From contig DEIM01000063.1 in assembly GCA_002352485.1 (NCBI GenBank), forward strand, positions 1,971 through 12,665: a stretch of DNA of 10,695 nt. Reading direction: 5' to 3'. Source of the DNA: Candidatus Dadabacteria bacterium UBA2774 (GTDB lineage Bacteria > Desulfobacterota_D > UBA1144 > Nemesobacterales > UBA2774). Each line of letters starts with the position of its first letter. Position 1 is the first letter of the stretch. The position numbers were made by a program, and so were the translations under genes. The notes under the pieces were generated by a model. That model made no database searches and had not been told where the DNA came from. It worked only from the letters and a program-made list of their open reading frames with translations. Below are positions 5,389 through 10,695 of this stretch, in pieces.

Positions 5389-6942
5389 ATGGGAAACAAA
5401 ATAGCGGGCGCGCGCGACTTATGGCAGTCAAGGACAGGTCTTATACTCGCAATGGCAGGGAGCGCAATCGGTCTGGGCAACTTTCTCCGCTTCCCTGTAC
5501 AGGCGGCTGAAAACGGCGGGGGCGCTTTTATGGTGCCCTATATTATTGCATTTGTTGTCGTAGGAATACCTCTTATGTGGTGTGAGTGGGCCATGGGGCG
5601 CTACGGAGGCGCTAGGGGCCACGGTACGGCGCCGGCGGTATTCGCTCTGATATGGAACAGCCCTGTAGCGAGATTTTTAGGGGTAATCGGTCTTTGGGTA
5701 CCGTTCGTAGTCGCTATTTATTATGTTTACATAGAGTCCTGGACTCTGGGATATTCCATACATTTCCTCCTGGGTACGAGCCCCAAATTGGCCGCAGGAG
5801 CGGACAGCGCTAAGGAATACATTGAGCCCTTCAGCGTGTTTTTAGGTACGTATATAGGGGCATCGGGAGGCGGGAATATCTTTACCCCTTCACTAACTGC
5901 TCTCGTAGCGCTCGGCATTACTTTGGCCCTAAACTTCTACATACTTTACAGAGGGATATCCAGGGGAATAGAAGTCTTTGCGAAGTTTGCGCTGCCGGCC
6001 CTGTTTATCATGGCGTTAGTGCTGCTGGTACGGGTAGTAACGATCAAAACGGATAACGGGAGCTTCATTGAGGGGCTCAACTTTCTTTGGAACCCCGATT
6101 TCAGTGCTCTCAAGAGCCCGGGAGTTTGGGTGGCTGCCGCGGGGCAGATATTCTTTACCCTAAGCCTTGGTTTTGGCGCTATGATCACATACGCCTCTTA
6201 CATCAAGCCTGAGCAGGACGTTACACTTACCGGTCTTACTTCCGCTACTCTGAATGAGACGGCTGAAGTAATTTTAGGGGGATCGATAGCCATACCGGCG
6301 GCTGTGGCTTTCTTCGGAGTCGCAGGGGCCGTGTCCATAGCTAAATCGGGAGCGTTCAACCTGGGGTTTGTAAGCCTGCCCGCGATATTCGCGAGCATGC
6401 CTGCGGGGCAGTTCCTCGGGTTCCTATGGTTCTTCCTTCTTTTCTTTGCAGGCCTGACCTCATCTGTCGCCATAACTCAGCCCGTAGTCACTTTTTTCCA
6501 GGACGAGTTCGGTATAAAGAGGTCAAGCTCAGTGATAATTACCATGGGAATCATGCTTGTAAGTGTTTTAATGGTGATATTCATAAATCAGACGCTCGAC
6601 GAGTGGGATTTTTGGGCGGGCACTATAGGTATTGTCATTTTCGGGCTGGTCGAGGTGTTGATCTTCATGTGGGTATTTGGCGGCGGCAACGCATGGGCGG
6701 AATTAAATCGGGACGGTATTATTAGAGTGCCCAGAGTGTTCTATTACATTATGAGATATATTACTCCGCTCTTTTTGCTCGTTATTATCGGGTGGTGGGG
6801 TGTTGAGCTTTTACCGGGAGAGCTTCAAAAAACCAGCTGGACCATATGGGTTTCCAGGGCTTATCTGGTTTTATTATTCGCTGTGCTGACAGTGCTTGTA
6901 TTCTTAGCAAATAGGAGGAAATCGGCCGGTCATGGATCTTGA
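5389..6942 (+). CDS. LeuT-like sodium-coupled amino-acid symporter (NSS/SLC6 family)
   Basis: A 517-residue inner-membrane transporter with about twelve hydrophobic segments. It resembles Aquifex LeuT (compared from memory) along its whole length, for instance RFPVQAAENGGGAF (34-47) and VVAIYYVYIESWTLG (107-121). LeuT sodium-site and substrate-site residues appear kept: Ala26 and Asn31 in helix 1, Val108 and Tyr112 in helix 3, Phe256, Thr257, Ser259 and Phe262 in helix 6, Asn289 in helix 7, Thr357, Ser358 and Ile362 in helix 8. One exception is Ser25 where LeuT has Asn21. Gate residues Arg9, Arg34, Asp372 and Asp407 are present. Glu293, at the LeuT Glu290 position, predicts chloride-independent transport. 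Small hydrophobic amino acids are the likely substrates. The Shine-Dalgarno AGGAAG supports the start. It overlaps a 32-codon membrane micro-ORF by 11 bp. Confidence 0.95.
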   Translation: MGNKIAGARDLWQSRTGLILAMAGSAIGLGNFLRFPVQAAENGGGAFMVPYIIAFVVVGIPLMWCEWAMGRYGGARGHGTAPAVFALIWNSPVARFLGVIGLWVPFVVAIYYVYIESWTLGYSIHFLLGTSPKLAAGADSAKEYIEPFSVFLGTYIGASGGGNIFTPSLTALVALGITLALNFYILYRGISRGIEVFAKFALPALFIMALVLLVRVVTIKTDNGSFIEGLNFLWNPDFSALKSPGVWVAAAGQIFFTLSLGFGAMITYASYIKPEQDVTLTGLTSATLNETAEVILGGSIAIPAAVAFFGVAGAVSIAKSGAFNLGFVSLPAIFASMPAGQFLGFLWFFLLFFAGLTSSVAITQPVVTFFQDEFGIKRSSSVIITMGIMLVSVLMVIFINQTLDEWDFWAGTIGIVIFGLVEVLIFMWVFGGGNAWAELNRDGIIRVPRVFYYIMRYITPLFLLVIIGWWGVELLPGELQKTSWTIWVSRAYLVLLFAVLTVLVFLANRRKSAGHGS

Positions 6943-7030
6943 CGCATTGTTATTTATGCTTTTGTCCTGGGGCTTTACTCTGGGAACACTCCTTTTCTGT
7001 GTGGTAAAGCTCTCAAAGCACAAACAGTGA
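6932..7030 (+). CDS. Membrane microprotein, candidate MetS-type small subunit of the symporter
   Basis: A 32-codon ORF overlapping the symporter's last 11 bases in another frame. The product begins MDLDALLFMLLSWG, forms one hydrophobic helix (about residues 5-26, with Trp13, Gly14, Gly18 and Cys23), and ends in a basic tail KLSKHKQ. Single-helix proteins of 30-60 residues encoded directly after NSS transporters are a known family: the MetS small subunit of the MetPS methionine/alanine importer of Corynebacterium glutamicum. Size, position, topology and the W-G...L..C pattern fit. AGGAGG (6913-6918) lies inside the symporter gene 13 bases upstream, a little far, so translation may be coupled to the symporter stop. 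Assignment rests on position and pattern; no similarity search was possible. Confidence 0.75.
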   Translation: MDLDALLFMLLSWGFTLGTLLFCVVKLSKHKQ

Positions 7031-7094
7031 GTGTCTCTTATACAATGAGGTTTCTGTATTTAGCTGCAGGCTTTAGGCGCAGTCCAGATAGTCC

Positions 7095-7892
7095 CTATTG
7101 CTTGTAGAATTTCTTTTCCCACTCTTTGTGTTTTGCTTCTGCTTCCTTGATAAACGGCGCAAAAGCCGCGGCGCTAACCACAAGTTTATTCAATAGATTG
7201 AACGGGAACATTATCGGGCGTACGAAATCCACAAATAAAACAACCCTATATCCGTCCGTGTCATTCCAGACCTGATGATCAAAAGTGTCATCGAATATGA
7301 CGCTTTTACCCTCTTCCCAATGCCTTATCTGATCATGTACGCGGATCCGGCATTCTTCCTTGGGCTCAGGCACAATTAATCCCAGATGGTAGCGCAGAAC
7401 CCCGTTATATGGGCCCTTATGAGGGGGGATGTATTTATTTGGTGATAGTATTGAGAAAAAAGCCGTTTTCATGCCGGGAATTCTTTTCAACAATTTAGCA
7501 GTTTCAGGGCATCTCTTTGCGTTTTCCTCACTTTCCAGGCCGTATCCGGCCAGAAAGTAGGCCTTCCAATTGTTATCCTTAGAGATGGTTTCAAATTCGG
7601 GCATTATATCGTGGAAGCTCGGGAGGTCGTCTCTTCTCTCCATAACCTCATCCAGCTCCGCGCGTATCGTCTCCCATTGCCTATCGATTTCAGCTGCCCA
7701 GGGAAATGTTTCATTATCATACACGGGAGGGTTTCCCACTTTTGAAAAACGTACATTAAAGTTCTCCACCATTTTAATAAATGTAGAAAGCAGACCCGGT
7801 GCGAATTCCTTCTTGTCGTAGTCGGCTTTACGATATTCTATGTTTCCCTTGTTATCAGAAGCTTGGGTTGCGTCTTGATTATTTTTGCTCAT
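7095..7892 (-). CDS. Aspartyl/asparaginyl beta-hydroxylase-family Fe(II)/2-oxoglutarate dioxygenase
   Basis: A 265-residue cytosolic dioxygenase of the Asp/Asn beta-hydroxylase domain family. The double-stranded beta-helix carries PPHKGPYNG (156-164) with iron ligand His158, LRYHLGL (166-172), CRIRVHD and HWEEGKSVIFDDTF (191-204), then DHQVW with second iron ligand His206. Arg216 in YRVVLFVDF probably holds 2-oxoglutarate. The family uses a two-histidine iron site, so absence of a carboxylate ligand is normal. Relatives include AspH, the lipid A 2-hydroxylase LpxO and the ornithine-lipid hydroxylase OlsC, so the substrate may be a protein or a lipid. Its position 22 bp behind a CDP-alcohol phosphatidyltransferase gene favours a lipid substrate, by inference only. 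A GGGGA motif 9 bases before the ATG is a modest ribosome binding site. It is the last gene of the operon. Confidence 0.88.
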   Translation of the reverse strand: MSKNNQDATQASDNKGNIEYRKADYDKKEFAPGLLSTFIKMVENFNVRFSKVGNPPVYDNETFPWAAEIDRQWETIRAELDEVMERRDDLPSFHDIMPEFETISKDNNWKAYFLAGYGLESEENAKRCPETAKLLKRIPGMKTAFFSILSPNKYIPPHKGPYNGVLRYHLGLIVPEPKEECRIRVHDQIRHWEEGKSVIFDDTFDHQVWNDTDGYRVVLFVDFVRPIMFPFNLLNKLVVSAAAFAPFIKEAEAKHKEWEKKFYKQ

Positions 7893-7914
7893 GATTATTA
7901 TCCCCGTTGTGTCT

Positions 7915-9252
7915 TTATTTTAAGGTGCTTTTATCTGGATTAATCTTTCTCAGTTTAAGTATATCCTCTAATTGGTGTAATAAAAACAGTACTGCTCCAA
8001 GCGTCGTGGCCCCCAGAACCCAGGGGTAGCCCCCGAATATCGCGAGCAGCAAGAACCCCAGTGAATAAACGTTCCTTCTGCCCATGGGGCGCACTATCTT
8101 GATAAGCTTTCGCATAAAGGAAGTATCCTTTACCTCAACGAGCTTATCTACATCAAAATATGCTACCAGGCTCCCCGAGTTTGTATACCTTGTGAGGAAA
8201 TAGAAGGACCATATTACAAAGAAAGTGAATATCGATATATTGATGCCGCCCAGGACCAGGGCTATGGGGTTATTCGAAGTGAAATAATAGCCTATGGGTA
8301 CACCTATAATAAATGAAAGCATCGTAAACTGATCTGAGATTGTATCTACCCACTCGCCTTTTTTGGTCTCCATAAGCTTCACTCGAGCCACCTCTCCGTC
8401 ACAGCGGTCGAGTATGGTTGCCGCATGCAGGCAGAGAGCGCCAATGACCGGGTGGCCTATTGCGTAAAATACACCGCAAAGGGCGCCGATAACATTGATA
8501 AGCACGCTTATCATATTGGGTGTTAGGGAAGTCTTTATCAGGAGCCTGCTTGTGGGAAGAGAAAACTTGCTGTTTATGTTTCTGGATATCCAGCCTGTAG
8601 CTGTTTTGCCCACGGTCGTGAATAGCAGGTCTTCAGCCCTTTTCGGGGAGTCCTCCGCCGAGTCTAGCCTCATCCAGTAGCTATCTTCAAATTTTATGTA
8701 CCGTACCTTATCTCTTGGTACCAGCTCCTCTACGAGGTTCTTTATCGACATAGAGTTTGTGACGGCTTTATCGAGAAGACTGTGTGAGGCGATAAACGCC
8801 CCTACGGCCCTGCCGCCGGTGTTGAATATATCCGACACAACACCCGTATCTCCCTTAATCCAAGCATCTCCAGCCATATCGACCAGAACACAGATTTCAT
8901 CCCCGCGAATCTCTTGCTCACTTCCGTCCGAATCTATAAAGCTCTTAAGCGCTTTTGGTGATGTAAGGAGATTTGACTGAAGGATCAGCGAGGGGTCGGA
9001 CTCGGACGGCAATTTCGTTCCGAGCTCGTGCCACCTTATTTCACTCTCGATCCGTTTATCTCCGAGGAGTAGGTCTTTAAGTGGATTGTTACCGGGTGGG
9101 GTAATTATAGTTAAACTTTTTATTCCAGCTCTTTGCGCGGTAATTACAAGACGTTTTATCTGTGGGAGAGCTCCGAACACTTCAGACCCGTGGGAGCTTA
9201 AACTTTCATCTTCTATACCCGTTCCGGCTGCAACAAGTATTGCATGGTCCAT
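7915..9252 (-). CDS. CDP-alcohol phosphatidyltransferase with degenerate N-terminal nucleotidyltransferase domain
   Basis: A 445-residue two-domain protein with the layout of the bifunctional inositol-1-phosphate cytidylyltransferase/di-inositol-phosphate-phosphate synthases of (hyper)thermophiles. The C-terminal half is a membrane CDP-alcohol phosphatidyltransferase. Its full motif runs D282-RC-D285-G286-EV-A289-R290, then G299-EWV-D303-TIS-D307, with all four metal aspartates, flanked by several hydrophobic helices between 245 and 425. The N-terminal half (1-215) has the nucleotidyltransferase outline: it starts ILVAAGTG, has LVDMAGDAW at the usual NGD place, and WMRLDSAED before the linker. 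The GxGxRL signature, the catalytic PK lysine and the second metal Asp motif are lost, so it is probably inactive. The linker segment GWISRNINSKF and TPNMIS are typical of this fusion family. It starts 7 bp after the cytidylyltransferase gene, with no clear Shine-Dalgarno, suggesting coupled translation. Donor and acceptor are not known. Confidence 0.85.
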   Translation of the reverse strand: MDHAILVAAGTGIEDESLSSHGSEVFGALPQIKRLVITAQRAGIKSLTIITPPGNNPLKDLLLGDKRIESEIRWHELGTKLPSESDPSLILQSNLLTSPKALKSFIDSDGSEQEIRGDEICVLVDMAGDAWIKGDTGVVSDIFNTGGRAVGAFIASHSLLDKAVTNSMSIKNLVEELVPRDKVRYIKFEDSYWMRLDSAEDSPKRAEDLLFTTVGKTATGWISRNINSKFSLPTSRLLIKTSLTPNMISVLINVIGALCGVFYAIGHPVIGALCLHAATILDRCDGEVARVKLMETKKGEWVDTISDQFTMLSFIIGVPIGYYFTSNNPIALVLGGINISIFTFFVIWSFYFLTRYTNSGSLVAYFDVDKLVEVKDTSFMRKLIKIVRPMGRRNVYSLGFLLLAIFGGYPWVLGATTLGAVLFLLHQLEDILKLRKINPDKSTLK

Positions 9253-9259
9253 TTTTTTA

Positions 9260-10033
9260 TCAGTTCGTTTCTACAACTCTTAGGACCCTTTCCTGATAAG
9301 ACTTCTTAATGAACTTATCCGAGTTAAATCTGGCTTTAAATAAGTCGTTGGGATAGTCTACGTCCATCCAGAAGAGATCCCCAATATCGAGCGACTTAAC
9401 TTTGTATCCTTTTTTAATAAGCCTGTGAATTGCGGAAATATACCATTTGTTCTCTGCGCCGCCGGTCCTCATCTCTTCCTCTATACCCCTTCTCATGAGC
9501 TCGACGCCTGTATCTCTGAACACCCTAACTCCCACTGATTCCGCGGAAGCCCGGTTGGTCAGGGCCTTGCTGATATTTACAATTTTACTCTCTTTAATCT
9601 CTACCTTCATGTCTTCGTCTTCATAAGCGGATTTGCGTTTAACCGGGAGACATATCTTTTCGTCCCTCATGCGGAGCGCCTGCTCAAGCACCTCTATTTC
9701 AAACACGTCGTCCCCGTTCATGACCACGATGTCGTCATCCATTTCCCCCCTGGCTATCCAGAGTGAAATCAGACTGTTTGTAGTCTGGTAAAACGGGTTA
9801 TACAGGGTTTTTATCCTCATCCCAAGCCCGTCGTAGTTCCTGAGGAAGTTCTCTACCTTCTCAAAACCGAACCCCACTACGATCACCACCTCGTCGATAC
9901 CGCAGTCGCGAATATGGTTTATCTGGTGCTCCAAAATGGTTTCACCACCTATATCTAGCAAACACTTGGGGATATATTTTGTGTAAGGGTAGAGCCTTTT
10001 TCCTCTACCGGCTGCAAGTATGACCGCTTTCAT
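9260..10033 (-). CDS. Small-headgroup nucleotidyltransferase (probable cytidylyltransferase)
   Basis: A 257-residue single-domain nucleotidyltransferase that should couple a sugar-, polyol- or amine-phosphate to NTP, most likely CTP. Active-site elements are intact: AVILAAGRGKRL (3-14), the IPKCL motif with Lys23 (21-25), NGDD (106-109) with the metal Asp, and WMDVDYPND (222-230) with the second metal Asp. The segment NPFYQTTNSLISLW (79-92) resembles the substrate loop of LicC-type phosphocholine and PntC-type aminoethylphosphonate cytidylyltransferases. That favours a small phosphorylated headgroup over a hexose-1-phosphate, but inositol-1-phosphate cannot be excluded. GGAG 8 bases before the ATG gives it a usable ribosome binding site, and a small ORF overlaps its start. 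The downstream transferase has a decayed copy of this same domain, so this protein probably supplies its CDP-activated substrate. Confidence 0.88.
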   Translation of the reverse strand: MKAVILAAGRGKRLYPYTKYIPKCLLDIGGETILEHQINHIRDCGIDEVVIVVGFGFEKVENFLRNYDGLGMRIKTLYNPFYQTTNSLISLWIARGEMDDDIVVMNGDDVFEIEVLEQALRMRDEKICLPVKRKSAYEDEDMKVEIKESKIVNISKALTNRASAESVGVRVFRDTGVELMRRGIEEEMRTGGAENKWYISAIHRLIKKGYKVKSLDIGDLFWMDVDYPNDLFKARFNSDKFIKKSYQERVLRVVETN

Positions 10034-10115
10034 GTTCTCTTCTCCGCTTTAGAAGGATATATTCGATGCCGTAAAATAAATTCAGAAAGACATGGGGAGT
10101 GTGAATTGAATACAT
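10005..10115 (-). CDS. Possible 36-residue leader ORF of the headgroup operon
   Basis: A 36-codon ORF directly behind the operon promoter. Its ribosome binding site is the best in the window: AAGGAGGTGA (10128-10119), a few bases before the ATG at 10115. The product starts MYSIHTPHVFLNLFYG and has a basic RRR stretch near residue 25. It resembles nothing I recognise. It overlaps the first 29 bases of the cytidylyltransferase gene in another frame, so it is not an N-terminal extension of it. It could be a leader peptide used for translational coupling, a small protein, or a fortuitous ORF behind a purine-rich leader. Confidence 0.35.
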   Translation of the reverse strand: MYSIHTPHVFLNLFYGIEYILLKRRREHESGHTCSR

Positions 10116-10152
10116 CTTTCACCTCCTTTTCCTCCCTTAATACTAGCTACAA

Positions 10153-10181
10153 TTTATAACCTCATTAATAGCTTCTGTCAA
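10153..10181 (-). promoter_or_regulatory. Strong sigma70-type promoter of the headgroup operon
   Basis: On the - strand: perfect -35 TTGACA (10181-10176), an ideal 17-bp spacer, and -10 TATAAA (10158-10153, 5 of 6). The transcript should start near 10146, about 30 bases before the small ORF and 110 bases before the cytidylyltransferase ATG. The genes down to 7095 are spaced by 22 bp or less, so one transcript probably covers them. Confidence 0.75.
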
Positions 10182-10298
10182 TATTGTGATGTAATTAATG
10201 CCCTTAAGCTTCATGATTTAAGAATATTCTCAAAATTTCCCTGAACTTATATTAATGCGAAATTAATAGTCTATTTATATCCTGCGCCGCTTAATTAT

Positions 10299-10322
10299 AA
10301 CCCCATTCATGATAATTGGGTT
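10299..10322 (-). terminator. Weak hairpin downstream of panD, possible terminator
   Basis: AACCC (10299-10303) pairs with GGGTT (10318-10322) and ATT (10305-10307) with AAT (10314-10316), with one C/T mismatch between and a 6-base loop. On the - strand it is followed by an A/T-rich TATAATT instead of a proper T-run, so termination would be weak. Confidence 0.3.
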
Positions 10323-10352
10323 TAAATATGTGCTCTTTAAGTACTATGTATA

Positions 10353-10695
10353 TTAGCTTTTTGCCACTCTCAATTGACCTGTGTCAGGCTTTATTTCTTT
10401 AATTTTGTTTGCGCTGTCCACGTAGACAAGCTTTGGTGCGTGGGATTTACATTCCTCCTCGTCATATGAAGAAAAGCTCGCTATGATGAGTATGTCGCCC
10501 TTCGTAGCAAGGTGCGCTGCGGCCCCGTTTACGCATATCTCTCCCGAGCCGCGCTCTCCCTCGATCACATAGGTCACAAGCCTGTTCCCGTTTGTAATAT
10601 TGAATATGTGTACCTGCTCGTAGTGAAAGAAGTCGGCCGCGTCCATGAGGTCCCTGTCGATTGTGACGCTCCCCTCGTACTCTAGGTCAGCTTCG
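10353..10695 (-). CDS. panD: Aspartate 1-decarboxylase PanD, N-terminus beyond the window
   Basis: A pyruvoyl enzyme that converts L-aspartate to beta-alanine for pantothenate and CoA synthesis in the cytoplasm. 113 residues are visible. The frame stays open to the right edge and, judged against E. coli PanD from memory, about 16 N-terminal residues including the catalytic Lys9 lie outside. An internal Met at 10646 is not the start. The visible part begins EADLEYEGSVTID and so includes the Gly-Ser pair (10673-10668) where the proenzyme cleaves itself to form the pyruvoyl group. Active-site features follow: ITNGNRLVTY with the substrate-binding Arg and catalytic Tyr, the ERGSGE segment, and VNGAAAH with the conserved Asn. 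Length and motifs are regular. The gene is transcribed leftward and separated from the headgroup operon by an AT-rich gap with its own promoter. Confidence 0.95.
   Translation of the reverse strand, partial: EADLEYEGSVTIDRDLMDAADFFHYEQVHIFNITNGNRLVTYVIEGERGSGEICVNGAAAHLATKGDILIIASFSSYDEEECKSHAPKLVYVDSANKIKEIKPDTGQLRVAKS

Larger units (their letters stand above)
10116..10352. other. AT-rich intergenic region between panD and the headgroup operon
   Basis: It holds the operon promoter, four copies of ATTAAT (10164-10169, 10194-10199, 10251-10256, 10262-10267) and a weak hairpin (10299-10322) that may end panD transcription. No gene is visible in it beyond the small ORF that starts at 10115. Confidence 0.55.

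Noticed and set aside
6426..6725. 99-codon + strand ORF inside the symporter gene
   Set aside because: It lies in another frame wholly within the strongly supported LeuT-like coding region and looks like no known protein.

Overview
The window looks like a chromosomal segment of a Gram-negative (diderm) bacterium. It encodes a BamD-type outer-membrane assembly lipoprotein, a second lipoprotein and two DksA-type transcription factors. Base composition is intermediate in the genes and AT-rich between them, and no phage, IS, CRISPR or tRNA sequence is visible. The mix of genes (LeuT-like symporter, two DksA paralogues, an archaeal-style cytidylyltransferase/CDP-alcohol transferase fusion) suggests a deep-branching or deltaproteobacterium-like lineage. 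The taxon cannot be fixed from the sequence alone.

Left part (1-2468): the 3' end of a secreted CAP/SCP-domain protein closes with a strong intrinsic terminator. A consensus promoter then sits so close to the bamD start that the mRNA would be leaderless. bamD is followed 2 bp later by a small lipoprotein with an NTF2-like look. A DksA homologue runs head-on into that lipoprotein gene, and it too has a promoter placed for a leaderless or near-leaderless mRNA.

Middle (2469-7030): prmA (ribosomal protein L11 methyltransferase) and mtnA (methylthioribose-1-phosphate isomerase) lie on the + strand. A second, divergent DksA-family gene ends 5 bp from the mtnA stop. After a 330-bp regulatory gap comes a sodium-coupled amino-acid symporter very close in sequence to LeuT. 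It overlaps by 11 bp a 32-codon membrane micro-ORF that resembles the MetS-type small subunit of such transporters.

Right part (7095-10695, all - strand): a compact operon behind a near-perfect promoter. It holds a small ORF with an ideal Shine-Dalgarno, a small-headgroup cytidylyltransferase, a CDP-alcohol phosphatidyltransferase fused to a decayed nucleotidyltransferase domain, and an aspartyl/asparaginyl beta-hydroxylase-family dioxygenase. Together they read as a pathway that activates a phosphorylated headgroup with CTP, transfers it to an alcohol acceptor, and perhaps hydroxylates the product or a membrane lipid. This operon is the best candidate for an undescribed system here. The window ends inside panD (aspartate 1-decarboxylase), with the Gly-Ser self-cleavage site just inside the edge.
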